NCBI GenBank assembly: GCA_913041535.1
Contig: CAJWJK010000015.1
Coordinates: forward strand, 1-46,057
Length of the DNA: 46,057 nt
Direction of reading: 5' to 3'
DNA from: an uncultured Alphaproteobacteria bacterium
Lineage (GTDB): Bacteria > Pseudomonadota > Alphaproteobacteria > VGEJ01
A program made the position numbers and the translations under genes. Below, in pieces: positions 26,096-35,831 of this stretch. The stretch's first letter is position 1, and each line of letters starts with the position of its first letter. The notes beneath the pieces are model-generated. The model was not told where the DNA came from. It worked only from the letters and a program-made list of their open reading frames with translations, and searched no databases.

Positions 26096-26557
26096 ATGCT
26101 GTATCGCAACCCTGAGCAACTCAAAGCAATCCTTAAACCAAAAGAAAGGTTGCTGGGTCTCGATGTTGGAGCAAAGACCATAGGCCTTGCCATTTCTGAT
26201 ACCACACGCCTAATTGCATCACCATACTCCACCATACAGCGCACATCCTTCACTAAAGACGCACTGCATTTAAGTAATTTGGTTCAGCAAGAAATCATCG
26301 GTGGAATAGTTATCGGACTGCCCATAAACATGAACGGTTCAGAAGGTCGTCGCTGTCAGTCTGTCCGACAGTTTGCCCATAACCTATTTGAGTATACAAA
26401 ATTACCGATGGTATTTTGGGATGAGCGCCTGTCCACTGTCGCAACGGAACGCACACTCATATCCGCAGATGTTTCGCGTCAAAAGCGCTCCCGAATTATA
26501 GATAAACTTGCTGCTACATACATCCTTCAGGGTGCTCTAGATTCGCTTGCTTCTTGA
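26096..26557 (+). CDS. ruvX: Putative pre-16S rRNA nuclease YqgF/RuvX
   Basis: The 153-residue protein has an RNase H-like fold with LLGLDVGAKTIGLAISD, IIGGIVIGLPINMNGSEGRRCQSVRQFA, VFWDERLSTVATER and RIIDKLAATYILQGALD. The acidic catalytic residues (D in GLDVG, E in WDERLST and D in IDKLAA) are in place. Relatives mature the 16S rRNA 5' end; a Holliday junction role was proposed earlier. It is divergent from gatC, as in many alphaproteobacteria, and 67 nt upstream of pyrB. Confidence 0.93.
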   Translation: MLYRNPEQLKAILKPKERLLGLDVGAKTIGLAISDTTRLIASPYSTIQRTSFTKDALHLSNLVQQEIIGGIVIGLPINMNGSEGRRCQSVRQFAHNLFEYTKLPMVFWDERLSTVATERTLISADVSRQKRSRIIDKLAATYILQGALDSLAS

Positions 26558-26624
26558 ACCAACAAAAAAACAATTGTTTTGACGGCTGGACAGTCGCGCC
26601 GAACCAAAGCATAGTCATGTTTTA

Positions 26625-27587
26625 ATGGCTTCGAAGACCACAGATACAGCCCCAAATCAACACTTGTTGACGATCGAAGGTCTTTCCGTGAGCAATATTA
26701 CGAAGTTGCTCGATCTCGCCGACTCGTACGCTACACACAATCGAGATATTGGCACTAAACAGTCTTTGCTCAGCGGCTGTACCCAGATCAACTTATTCTT
26801 TGAAAGTTCTACACGCACACGCACTTCGTTTGAACTTGCGGGCAAACGCCTAGGAGCAGACACAATAAACATGTCTGTCGAGGGCTCTGCCATTAAGAAG
26901 GGTGAAACCCTGATCGATACAGCAATGACACTTAACGCTATGCAACCAGATGTCCTTGTAGTGCGGCATCCAGAGAGTGGGGCCGCTGCTCTCCTGGCAC
27001 AGAAGGTCGATTGTTCAGTCATTAACGCTGGAGATGGAACTCATGCTCACCCCACCCAAGCGCTTCTCGATGCCCTTACAATCCGACGGCGCAAAGGTCA
27101 GCTTCAGGGTTTGGTCGTGGCAATTTGCGGTGACATACTGAATAGTCGTGTTGCCCGATCCAACATTCAACTGCTTACAACAATGGGCGCGCAAGTCCGC
27201 GTAATTGCCCCACCAACATTACTGCCTGCGTCTGTAGACCGCCTTGGTGTTGAACTTCACCATGATATGCGATTGGGCCTTAACAATTGTGATATTGTTA
27301 TGATGCTACGACTTCAAACTGAAAGAATGCATGGAACCTTTGTGCCGTCGGTTCGAGAATATTACCACTTTTACGGACTTGACTACGACAAGCTATCCTC
27401 TGCCAAGAGCGATGCCTTGATAATGCACCCTGGCCCAATGAATCGCGGAGTAGAGATTGATACTGCGGTAGCAGACGATATTGATCGAAGTCTCATCCGC
27501 GAACAGGTTGAAATGGGAGTTGCAGTGCGAATGGCCTGCCTCGACTTACTAACACGAGAATCTAGGACGCAAGATGGCAAACAATAA
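26625..27587 (+). CDS. pyrB: Aspartate carbamoyltransferase catalytic subunit
   Basis: PyrB makes N-carbamoyl-aspartate, the second step of pyrimidine synthesis. The 320-residue product has the carbamoyl phosphate motif [19 protein letters not shown], then [14 protein letters not shown], a FxGDxxxSRVARS-like segment ([15 protein letters not shown]) and the terminal [12 protein letters not shown]. No regulatory subunit gene is near. It overlaps the pyrC-like gene by 14 nt, which suggests a complex of the two products, as known for PyrB with inactive PyrC homologs in some bacteria. Confidence 0.97.
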   Translation: MASKTTDTAPNQHLLTIEGLSVSNITKLLDLADSYATHNRDIGTKQSLLSGCTQINLFFESSTRTRTSFELAGKRLGADTINMSVEGSAIKKGETLIDTAMTLNAMQPDVLVVRHPESGAAALLAQKVDCSVINAGDGTHAHPTQALLDALTIRRRKGQLQGLVVAICGDILNSRVARSNIQLLTTMGAQVRVIAPPTLLPASVDRLGVELHHDMRLGLNNCDIVMMLRLQTERMHGTFVPSVREYYHFYGLDYDKLSSAKSDALIMHPGPMNRGVEIDTAVADDIDRSLIREQVEMGVAVRMACLDLLTRESRTQDGKQ

Positions 27588-28911
27588 TTCGTACGAACCT
27601 CAAACCCTTGGAGAAAAACGAGCATTTGTTAATGTCCGACTAGTCGACCCAGAGTCAGGACTTGACGTTCTTGGATCCTTGCTGATTTTTGACGGAAAAA
27701 TAATGGACCTTGGACCTCGTTTGTTTGCCGATGGACTGCCTTCCGACATTACAACTATTGATGGCGGCGGACACTGTCTGTGCCCGGGCTTAATTGACAT
27801 GCGAGCGTTCGTTGGTGAACCGGGAGCCGAACATAAGGAAACACTATCGACCGCTAGTGCTGCAGCTGCCATAGGAGGCATTACAACGTTAATTGCTACT
27901 CCAGATACTGATCCAACTATCGATGACGTTGCCCTGGTCGAACTGCTGGAGAGGTCTGCACAAGACACTGCGCGAGTAAACGTTCATCCCATGGCAGCCA
28001 TCACCAAAGGTCTGCGCGGTGTTGAAATGACAGAGATGGGACTTTTGGCCTCTGCAGGAGCTGTAGCTTTCACTGATGGAAATGTCACTATCTCAGATGC
28101 TCTCGTGATGAGGCGGGCACTGGCGTACGCATCTACTTTTGACCTATTAATTGATCATCTCCCGCAAGAAAACAGCCTTAGCGCCGAAGGTTGTACTAAC
28201 GAGGGCGAAGTGGCTACTCGACTGGGACTCACTGGAATTCCTAGTGTTGCCGAATCTATCGTTCTTGATCGAGACCTGCGGCTTACTGAACTTACAGGAT
28301 CGCGTTTACATGCAAGCCACCTAACCACGGAAATGTCTATATCGGCGGTGCGCAATGCAAAAGCACGTGATGTCCGAGTGACCTGCTCTGTTACACCACA
28401 CCACTTTACGCTGAATGAAACCGCTATTGGAGAATACCGAACATTTGCTAAAACATGGCCTCCTCTTCGTTCAGAATCAGATCGATGCGCGCTAATAGAC
28501 GGTCTCTCTGACGGCACGGTAGATGTCATATCGAGTGGTCACACACCACAGGATCAAGAAAGCAAAAGGCTTCCGTTCGCACAGGCTGCTACTGGAATCT
28601 CTGGCCTAGAGACCATGTTACCTCTAGCTCTAGACCTGTACCACAAAGGCAAACTATCTCTTCACACTTTGCTGCAAAAAATGACGAGCACGCCCGCACG
28701 CCTACTTAACTTAAAGTCTGGCAGATTGATTTCAGGCGCACCAGCGGATCTAATACTAATTGACATTGATTCTCCTTGGCTGATTGACCCTGATCAATTT
28801 CTTAGTAAGTCAAAAAATTCACCATTCGAAAAACACCCTGTTCAGGGTCGTGTATTACAAACGTTAGTCGCCGGCCAACCCGTATATGACCGGACGCTCC
28901 AACCAACATAG
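27574..28911 (+). CDS. pyrC: Dihydroorotase-like protein, probably inactive (PyrC' type)
   Basis: The 445-residue amidohydrolase belongs to the class I dihydroorotase family. The segments [63 protein letters not shown] and [18 protein letters not shown] are clear. The metal-binding HxH of active enzymes (DxHVH) is replaced by DMRAF, and the catalytic Asp region TDHAPH reads SGHTPQ. Such changes mark the PyrC'-type partner that supports PyrB structurally; an active PyrC would then be elsewhere. This is inference from missing ligands. The gene overlaps pyrB and is 3 nt upstream of plsY. Confidence 0.9.
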   Translation: MANNNSYEPQTLGEKRAFVNVRLVDPESGLDVLGSLLIFDGKIMDLGPRLFADGLPSDITTIDGGGHCLCPGLIDMRAFVGEPGAEHKETLSTASAAAAIGGITTLIATPDTDPTIDDVALVELLERSAQDTARVNVHPMAAITKGLRGVEMTEMGLLASAGAVAFTDGNVTISDALVMRRALAYASTFDLLIDHLPQENSLSAEGCTNEGEVATRLGLTGIPSVAESIVLDRDLRLTELTGSRLHASHLTTEMSISAVRNAKARDVRVTCSVTPHHFTLNETAIGEYRTFAKTWPPLRSESDRCALIDGLSDGTVDVISSGHTPQDQESKRLPFAQAATGISGLETMLPLALDLYHKGKLSLHTLLQKMTSTPARLLNLKSGRLISGAPADLILIDIDSPWLIDPDQFLSKSKNSPFEKHPVQGRVLQTLVAGQPVYDRTLQPT

Positions 28912-28914
28912 ACA

Positions 28915-29682
28915 ATGCCGGATCCACTTGGGACGTTTGAGTATACCTGGCGCTTATGGTTAGCAGCACCAGCTGCGGGATACCTTCTCGGATCAATTCC
29001 TTTTGGGCTTATTTTGTGTCGCATTGCTGGACATGGCGATATCCGAAACATTGGCTCTGGCAACATTGGAGCAACAAATGTTCTTCGTACTGGCAATAAA
29101 GCCCTAGCGGTTATCACTCTACTTTTAGACGCTGGAAAGGCTGGTGCTCTAGTCGCCATAGCCGATCATCTTTATGGCCAGGACTTCGCAGTAATATCTG
29201 GTTTAGGTGCTATGGTTGGGCATATACACCCACTCTGGCTAAAAAATGTTAAAGGGCGCGGGACGGTTACCACCATAGCAATCTTTGTATCTCTTTTCTG
29301 TGGCTTCGCAATGATTAGTGACGGGGGATATAGTTTTCGTACTGCCGCTGGAATCATTCTGATCATTGCGACAACTCCATTCGCTTGGGGTGGCAAGGGA
29401 GTAGCCTGTGCTATGGGCTGCCTTATTGCTCTAGCTTGGCCGGTCGGACTTCTATCTTGTGTAAGTTGGCTAGTCGTCGCAGTTCTATTCCGTTTTTCTT
29501 CACTTGCAGCCCTTTCTAGCTTTTTATTGAGCGTTGCATACGCTTATGTCCTTGCAGACCAACAAATCACAGAGTTTGCCGTCTTGTTATCAGTTCTGAT
29601 ATGCATTCGACATATAGATAACATTCGCCGTCTATTGAAGGGAAGAGAAGGAAAACTTTCTCTAACCCTCTCCAGAGACTGA
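28915..29682 (+). CDS. plsY: Glycerol-3-phosphate acyltransferase PlsY with an insertion
   Basis: PlsY transfers acyl from acyl-phosphate to glycerol-3-phosphate in the inner membrane, the first step of phospholipid synthesis. The 255-residue product has LLGSIPFGLILCR and DIRNIGSGNIGATNVLRTG (residues 42-60), both typical. The second motif, normally GHxxPVWLxFKGGKGVAT, is odd: GHIHPLWLK (102-110) is followed by NVKGRGTVTT, about 46 extra residues with two hydrophobic stretches, and only then WGGKGVAC (158-165). The rest (ALAWPVGLL) is normal. Family members are about 200 residues, so the excess matches the insertion. Membrane topology and activity may be altered. It lies directly after pyrC. 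Confidence 0.9.
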   Translation: MPDPLGTFEYTWRLWLAAPAAGYLLGSIPFGLILCRIAGHGDIRNIGSGNIGATNVLRTGNKALAVITLLLDAGKAGALVAIADHLYGQDFAVISGLGAMVGHIHPLWLKNVKGRGTVTTIAIFVSLFCGFAMISDGGYSFRTAAGIILIIATTPFAWGGKGVACAMGCLIALAWPVGLLSCVSWLVVAVLFRFSSLAALSSFLLSVAYAYVLADQQITEFAVLLSVLICIRHIDNIRRLLKGREGKLSLTLSRD

Positions 29683-29752
29683 CGTAACTATAAATTCATC
29701 CTAATAAACCACTCCCGTTATGAGATGAACATGTTGGCAGGAACAATAGTGA

Positions 29753-29890
29753 CCTTGTCGACTTAAGGTTGACGAACTCGCGTGCCAATGCGATGTCTCG
29801 CAAAGTATCATTGCTCACATGACTCTGTATAGCTCGTTTAATCAGAAAACTAGATCAATGATACTACAACAAATCAGCAAGCTTTCTTGA
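29753..29890 (+). pseudogene. dprA: Remnant of dprA (DNA processing protein A), C-terminal winged-helix
   Basis: In many alphaproteobacteria dprA sits between plsY and topA. Here that gap is only about 257 nt, but from 29768 one frame reads VDELACQCDVSQSIIAHM. The DprA C-terminal winged-helix domain typically reads VDEL.RQC..S...V followed by LLELELAG. The remnant starts after a stop and ends at TGA 29888-29890, after which no DprA sequence is seen. The DNA-binding Rossmann domain is missing entirely. The call rests on a short match plus gene position, so it is moderate; chance similarity cannot be excluded without alignment. Confidence 0.5.
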
Positions 29891-29939
29891 GCATGGTTTT
29901 GCTCTAGATTTGTCGCAATTTACGGGTGTAGATTTAGAG

Positions 29940-32489
29940 ATGGATGTTGTAGTTGTCGAATCCCCAGCTAAAGCTAAGACCATAAACCGATATCTTGGTC
30001 AAGGGTTTATAGTTCTCGCTAGCTACGGCCACGTGCGGGACCTTCCATCCAAAGATGGATCCGTTCGTCCGGAAGAAAACTTTGCAATGACTTACGTCCC
30101 CGACCCCGGTGCTGCAAAACACCTTACTAAAATTGCTAAAGCACTGAAGGGCGCCAAACACCTATACCTTGCCACGGACCCAGATAGAGAAGGAGAAGCC
30201 ATATCCTGGCATGTTCTTGAAGCCTTAGTTGAACGTAAGGCAATGAAAGACATCACCGTAAAACGCATCGCATTTAACGAAGTCACCGAGCGTGCGGTCC
30301 TTGACGCCCTGAAACATCCTCGCGATCTAGATATGGATTTAGTGTACGCACAACAAGCACGACGGGCTCTCGACTATCTTGTGGGATTTACGCTGTCACC
30401 GGTACTTTGGCGCAAACTTCCAGGCGCAAGATCAGCGGGCCGCGTGCAATCTGTAGCGCTGCGTTTAATATGTGAACGTGAACTTGAGATCGAAGCGTTC
30501 TCACCACGTGAATATTGGTCAATAGAGGGCCAGTTTTTTACGGCTGATGCAGAACCGTTCAAATCTCGTCTTACCCACCTTGATGGTGAGAAATTAACTA
30601 AATTCTCTATAGATAACGAATCACTAGCACGTGAGGCGGTTACTAAAGCAAAAGCAGCACCTGGGTACGCTATTAGTCTAGTAGAAGCCAAACAAAATCA
30701 ACGCCATCCGCCACCACCATTTCGTACCTCCACACTGCAGCAAGAAGCCGCGAGAAAACTCCGGTTTTCGGCCAGTCATACAATGCGGGTGGCTCAACGT
30801 CTCTACGAAGGAGTGAATATAGATGGACAAACGGTGGGTCTAATCAGCTATATGCGTACAGATGGTGTGCAGATGGCACAGGAAGCGGTTAACAACTGCC
30901 GAAATATTATAGATCATCTCTACGGCACAGCTTACGTCCCAACCAAGCCCAAGTTTCACTCCACCAAAGCAAAGAATGCTCAAGAAGCGCATGAAGCCAT
31001 ACGACCCACCGACTTCAAAAGATTACCTAAAGAAATTGCATCCTCACTGGAACAGGATCAGGCAAAACTTTATGAGTTGATCTGGAATAGAGCCGTTTCG
31101 AGTCAAATGAAGAGCGCTCTCTTGGAACGAACTTCGGTGGATATTTTGGCAACAGACGAATCGGTAATGTTTAGAACAAATGGCACTATTACGATTTTTG
31201 ATGGTTTTCTGCGCCTATACCGCGAGGGGCGCGACGATCAAAAAGATGAAGAAGATGAAGATTCTCTTCCACGGCTTACCAAGTCACAGAAAGTTCTTGA
31301 ACAGAAAATTGAACCGACTCAGCATTTTACTGAACCACCTCCACGTTTTTCAGAAGCCACCCTGGTCAAGAAATTGGAGGACCTGGGTATTGGCCGACCG
31401 TCAACCTACGCCAGCATAATCAGCGTCCTTCGTGACAGAGAGTATGTTCGAATGGATAGAAACCGCTTCATACCGGAAGATCGTGGCCGTTTAGTTACCG
31501 CATTCTTGACTAGCTTCTTTCGCCATTATGTTGAATATGACTTTACCGCTGAACTCGAAAATAAGCTCGATGACATTTCCGCTGGTCGTGCGAAATGGAC
31601 AAACGTCTTGGGCGAGTTCTGGAATCCCTTTAATAGCACTGTTGGGGAAATCAGCGAGCTAAGAGTTCGTGACGTATTGGATACCTTAAATGATGTTTTA
31701 GGTCCCTACATATTCCATCATGATGACCCGAATGCTGACCCACGTGCTTGCCCCACATGTAGTGATGGAAAGCTTAGTGTCAAAACTGGTCGGTTTGGCG
31801 CTTTTGTCGGCTGCTCCAACTACCCAACCTGTCGCCATACGAGAGCTCTAACTGCTACGGCAAATACTGGAGATCGAGATGGTGAAGGTGAAAACAATTC
31901 ACCACGTGAACTCGGGTCAGACCCTGAAACCGGTCTCCTTGTAAGCGCTAGACAAGGACCTTATGGACCATATGTCCAACGTGGAGAGGCAGGAGAAGAA
32001 GATAAGCCACACCGCGTCTCATTACCTAAGGGTGTAGAATTTCTACATGTAAACCTTGATACGGCTTTGAAATTGTTGTCATTACCCCGCGTTGTTGGCC
32101 GTCATCCAGAAACAGGTAAAAACATCACCGCAGCAATTGGCCGCTATGGTCCGTACATAAGGCACGAAAAAGAATCTCGTTCACTAGAAACAGACGATGA
32201 CATATTAGAAATTGGCCTTAACCGAGCTGTTTCTCTTCTTGCGGAGCCCAAAACTACACGGCGAAGCGGCGGCGAAGAACTGAGGAATCTTGGCTCACAC
32301 CCCGAAGATGATAAGCCAATTCGTATTTTAAAAGGGAGATACGGGCCCTATGTGAAACATGGCAAGACAAACGCTCCGATCCCAAAGGACCTTGAAGCTA
32401 TCGATATAACTCTAGATAAGGCGCTAGAACTTCTTGGAAAGCGCCTCAAACGCACCAAAAGAGCCGGACGAAAGAGAAAAATTGGCTAA
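29940..32489 (+). CDS. topA: DNA topoisomerase I
   Basis: TopA relaxes negative supercoils. The 849-residue product begins MDVVVVESPAKAKTINRYLG, the TOPRIM domain, with YLATDPDREGEAISWH (acidic metal site). The catalytic tyrosine is Y304 in GLISYMRTDG. A zinc finger follows (CPTCSDGKLSVKTGRFGAFVGCSNYPTCRHTRAL). The C-terminus has three repeat units (GPYGPYVQRGE, GRYGPYIRHEKE and GRYGPYVKHGK), typical of alphaproteobacterial TopA. ATG at 29940 is preferred because the family begins MDVVVVESPAKAKT; TTG at 29910 would add ten residues that do not fit. It is followed by rnr after 56 nt. Confidence 0.97.
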   Translation: MDVVVVESPAKAKTINRYLGQGFIVLASYGHVRDLPSKDGSVRPEENFAMTYVPDPGAAKHLTKIAKALKGAKHLYLATDPDREGEAISWHVLEALVERKAMKDITVKRIAFNEVTERAVLDALKHPRDLDMDLVYAQQARRALDYLVGFTLSPVLWRKLPGARSAGRVQSVALRLICERELEIEAFSPREYWSIEGQFFTADAEPFKSRLTHLDGEKLTKFSIDNESLAREAVTKAKAAPGYAISLVEAKQNQRHPPPPFRTSTLQQEAARKLRFSASHTMRVAQRLYEGVNIDGQTVGLISYMRTDGVQMAQEAVNNCRNIIDHLYGTAYVPTKPKFHSTKAKNAQEAHEAIRPTDFKRLPKEIASSLEQDQAKLYELIWNRAVSSQMKSALLERTSVDILATDESVMFRTNGTITIFDGFLRLYREGRDDQKDEEDEDSLPRLTKSQKVLEQKIEPTQHFTEPPPRFSEATLVKKLEDLGIGRPSTYASIISVLRDREYVRMDRNRFIPEDRGRLVTAFLTSFFRHYVEYDFTAELENKLDDISAGRAKWTNVLGEFWNPFNSTVGEISELRVRDVLDTLNDVLGPYIFHHDDPNADPRACPTCSDGKLSVKTGRFGAFVGCSNYPTCRHTRALTATANTGDRDGEGENNSPRELGSDPETGLLVSARQGPYGPYVQRGEAGEEDKPHRVSLPKGVEFLHVNLDTALKLLSLPRVVGRHPETGKNITAAIGRYGPYIRHEKESRSLETDDDILEIGLNRAVSLLAEPKTTRRSGGEELRNLGSHPEDDKPIRILKGRYGPYVKHGKTNAPIPKDLEAIDITLDKALELLGKRLKRTKRAGRKRKIG

Positions 32490-32545
32490 ACTTAAATCAA
32501 GATCCATTTACGTTGAGCCACCGCGACGACACTTGAAAACAAACA

Positions 32546-34765
32546 ATGGAGATAATAATCTCTAAACGTCATTTTTCTAACCTTCCTACAAGAACACAAA
32601 TACGTCGATTCATTGAAGAGCATCCTGGGCGTGCTAACACCAGCGACATCGGTCGTATGTTCGGTGTTCGCCTAAATCAACGAAAAAACCTCCGTGCACT
32701 TATAAAAGCCATGGCTATAAATGGTGAAATACCAGACAGTCCCAGACAATCTTATTTAAAAAACACTTTGCCAAAAGTCGCAGTCATTGAAATCACCAAG
32801 GTATTCGACACTGGCGTTATCAATGCCCGCCCCAATAATTGGCGTGGCAAACAACCACCACCACGAATATCCCTTCAAATTAGTCCCGATACAGATATCA
32901 ATCTGACTCGCGGTGACCGCTTGCTTGCACGCCTGACATGCAAAACCAACAATCAATATAGCGCAAAAGCCATTCGACTACTGACACGCAACCCACGTGA
33001 AATAATTTGTGTCTACCGATCTGCCAACAATGAGGACTACTTGATTCCTATCGATCGACGCATGAGAAAAAAATACTTAATAAAACGTGCCAATGAGATT
33101 TCCGTAAGTGATGGAGATGTGGTGGTTGCGAAGGCTAATAAGCAAGACGTCAGCCGCACCGCTAGTCCACGCATACTCCGAAAACTCGGGAGGTCCGATA
33201 ATCCGAGCGTATATAGCCTTATCGCTATGTACGCCCACGGTATCCCCGAATATTTTGAAACTGATGTGCTTAATGAGGCAAATAGAGTCACGCACCTTGA
33301 GTTCAATAATCGGTTAGATCTACGAGACCTTGATCTCATTACAATAGATCCCGATAACGCCCGCGATTATGACGATGCAGTCTGGGCACAGCCACATCCA
33401 ACACAACCAAATAACTGGGAAATCATTGTCGCAATATCTGACGTGGCCCATTACGTCCGTTCAGGGTCTGACCTCGATCAATCTGCCCAAAGTCGTGGAA
33501 ATTCGGTGTATTTTCCTGACCGGGTAATTCCAATGTTGCCAGACATACTCTCGTCAAATATCTGCTCTCTCCGTTCCGGAAATGACCGTCCCTGTATAGC
33601 CTTACGCATACTCATAGATAATGAGGGCCAAAAGAGCTCACATACGTTTATGCGTGCAATAGTTAGAGTGAGACAAAACCTCACGTACAAAGAAGCACAA
33701 CGCTACTACGAAAGCATGCCTCAAAGACCAGGCAACCCCCTCTCAACATTAGATCACCTTTTTGGTGCCTATCACGCGCTTAATCGAGCTAGTTGCCGCC
33801 GCTCACCGCTAAATATAGAGACCTGTGACCGCCAGATTGAGCTCAGCAAAGACGGGCAAATTGTCGCGACCCAAATGTCACCGCAGTCGGATAGTCAGAG
33901 GTTAATTGAAGAATTCATGGTCTTAGCGAATACATGCGCTGCTGAAACACTGGATAATTATAAAAGTCCATGTCTGTACCGCGTCCATGACCGGCCAGAT
34001 GCAGAGAAAGTCAAAACCTTACAATACCTATTAAAAAGAATGAATCTGCAGTTAACAAATGTCACATCGCCCGAACCTCACCATTTCAACAAGGTTCTAG
34101 AATTAGCTGCATCACAACCCCATTCAGCTATCGTTGGCGAAGCTATTTTGCGTGCACAATCTCAAGCTTGTTATAGCACTATAAATTCGGGCCACTACGG
34201 TCTAACCTTGACTCGTTACACCCATTTTACTTCACCGATAAGAAGGTATGCGGATCTTCTTGTTCACCGCGCGTTAATTGACGTTCTCGGACTTGGCAAA
34301 GATGAACAAGTCAATAAACCTGAACGACTGCAACACATCGCTGACAAACTATCTAAAACCGAACGCCGTACGGCGCTAGCTGAAAGAGAAGCAACAGACA
34401 AGTTTGTGGCAACATTTATAGCCAACAAGATTGGTGACGTCTTCCATGGATACATTTCTGGTGTAGAACGCTTTGGTCTCTTCATTAACATCCCTGAGCT
34501 CAGTTTAGATGGACTAATTCCAATCTCTAGTCTGTCGGATGACTATTATTGCTACGAGCCTAGTCGCCGCGCCCTTGTCAGCCATCGCCATGGAACGATT
34601 CTGTGCCTTGGTGATAGCGTTAATGCTCGACTCGTAGAAGCCAACCCCATAGGGGGCTCCCTTAGATTTGAGCTTAGTGCAATAAACAACAGCTCGACGG
34701 CAAAGACCAAACAGCGGGGGAAAAGGCCATATCCCGTCTCTTCAACGTCTTACGATAACAGTTGA
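32546..34765 (+). CDS. rnr: Ribonuclease R
   Basis: RNase R is a processive 3'-5' exoribonuclease that degrades structured RNA. The 739-residue product has an N-terminal winged-helix region (roughly 15-65), cold-shock-like domains, and the RNB core with TIDPDNARDYDDAVWA (the metal aspartates). FPDRVIPMLPDILSSNICSL and YTHFTSPIRRYADLLVHR follow. An S1 domain at the end begins GDVFHGYISGVERFGLFI. The tail is short and basic. The topA-rnr order is common in this class. Confidence 0.96.
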   Translation: MEIIISKRHFSNLPTRTQIRRFIEEHPGRANTSDIGRMFGVRLNQRKNLRALIKAMAINGEIPDSPRQSYLKNTLPKVAVIEITKVFDTGVINARPNNWRGKQPPPRISLQISPDTDINLTRGDRLLARLTCKTNNQYSAKAIRLLTRNPREIICVYRSANNEDYLIPIDRRMRKKYLIKRANEISVSDGDVVVAKANKQDVSRTASPRILRKLGRSDNPSVYSLIAMYAHGIPEYFETDVLNEANRVTHLEFNNRLDLRDLDLITIDPDNARDYDDAVWAQPHPTQPNNWEIIVAISDVAHYVRSGSDLDQSAQSRGNSVYFPDRVIPMLPDILSSNICSLRSGNDRPCIALRILIDNEGQKSSHTFMRAIVRVRQNLTYKEAQRYYESMPQRPGNPLSTLDHLFGAYHALNRASCRRSPLNIETCDRQIELSKDGQIVATQMSPQSDSQRLIEEFMVLANTCAAETLDNYKSPCLYRVHDRPDAEKVKTLQYLLKRMNLQLTNVTSPEPHHFNKVLELAASQPHSAIVGEAILRAQSQACYSTINSGHYGLTLTRYTHFTSPIRRYADLLVHRALIDVLGLGKDEQVNKPERLQHIADKLSKTERRTALAEREATDKFVATFIANKIGDVFHGYISGVERFGLFINIPELSLDGLIPISSLSDDYYCYEPSRRALVSHRHGTILCLGDSVNARLVEANPIGGSLRFELSAINNSSTAKTKQRGKRPYPVSSTSYDNS

Positions 34766-34899
34766 CATTTCAAAACATCTGGGAAGCCACCTACTTGATC
34801 AATCAAGAAAGGCGGTATGGCCAAATATTTCCTAGGCATGACCACCCCCCCTTATGCTACCCCAAATCAATAGGCTGGTCAGCGTATTGCGACGGCCAA

Positions 34900-35709
34900 T
34901 CAGCAGTCTGCAGCGAGAGAGTCAAGACTTACCAAAGTACCCTCTAAAACAATTCCACCATAGTCGATCAGAAAAGAAGAACCTACACCGTTAGCATAAA
35001 GACGATAGCCAATTTCGAGCTCCGGCACTCCACTCATAACATCTGATGCATAATACGCAATACGGACCGGCCACGACACTACATCACGTATCATTGAAAC
35101 CTCGGCACTAGGATCTCCAGCAATCTCCACGCCCAAAAAGGAAACAACTTGAAAAAGACCATTGGGGCCATTGCCATCATAAACCTCTGAGGAAAAACGT
35201 TGAATTCCCATCCGAGCTCTCTCTATCAAAGTCCGTATATGAGCACCAGGAAACACAGTGCTAGGCGCTAATTCTAGATCTTCCAGTCCGTAGGGATGAG
35301 AAAACTTTACTCGGCCATCCCCACCCGTTTCTGGAATCCTTGCATGCCCCCTATAGTGCTCAGTCAATTGGCCATCAATCTTCGTCGTGGAATCAAAACG
35401 AAATTCTCTACCTGCCTTAGATTCCCATGCAGTAGCGACGTAATCGGAGGTAAAATTCCTTCCCTCGTCATACGCCCAGAGAACAACAAAGCGCTGATTG
35501 GAAATGTAGCCATCACAGGCATCAGAGAGTTCGAGAACAAGCCGTCCATTAGCTGTGAGAAGCGTATTGGGAACGGTAGATTCTGAAAGTACAACATCGT
35601 AAATAGCGCGATGCGGCTCAAGATTAATGGCAACCACCGACGCCGATGAAGCACAAGTGCCAAGTATAGAACCCACGACAACAATAGCGGTACAGAGTAG
35701 CTGTTTCAC
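34900..35709 (-). CDS. eipB: Cell envelope integrity protein EipB family (DUF1849)
   Basis: The product of about 269 residues has a Sec-type signal peptide (MKQLLCTAIVVVGSILG...) and a periplasmic beta-spiral-type domain starting NLEPHRAIYDVVLSES. FDSTTKIDGQLTEHYRGHARI and VVSWPVRIAYYA are also typical of DUF1849. In Brucella EipB, two conserved cysteines form a disulfide that stabilises the fold; here C65 (SDACDGY) and the last residue C269 (SLAADC) occupy the matching N- and C-terminal positions. The start is uncertain: GTG at 35709 is preferred because it gives a compact signal peptide, but TTG at 35724 is possible. Confidence 0.85.
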   Translation of the reverse strand: MKQLLCTAIVVVGSILGTCASSASVVAINLEPHRAIYDVVLSESTVPNTLLTANGRLVLELSDACDGYISNQRFVVLWAYDEGRNFTSDYVATAWESKAGREFRFDSTTKIDGQLTEHYRGHARIPETGGDGRVKFSHPYGLEDLELAPSTVFPGAHIRTLIERARMGIQRFSSEVYDGNGPNGLFQVVSFLGVEIAGDPSAEVSMIRDVVSWPVRIAYYASDVMSGVPELEIGYRLYANGVGSSFLIDYGGIVLEGTLVSLDSLAADC

Positions 35710-35831
35710 AACAGAAAACCACAAAAATAAAGATGCGGTATCATTTTACACTAAACTGCACTTGGCGAAAGTTATCAGTCGACCGTAAGGTGTCCTTTCC
35801 GAAACGGTTACCACTCCTATAGGAACACAGC

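Noticed and set aside
26567-26580. Perfect 14-bp palindrome (AAAACAATTGTTTT) between ruvX and pyrB
   Set aside because: It is AT-rich and lacks a loop, so it is not a terminator. It could be an operator, but nothing else supports that.
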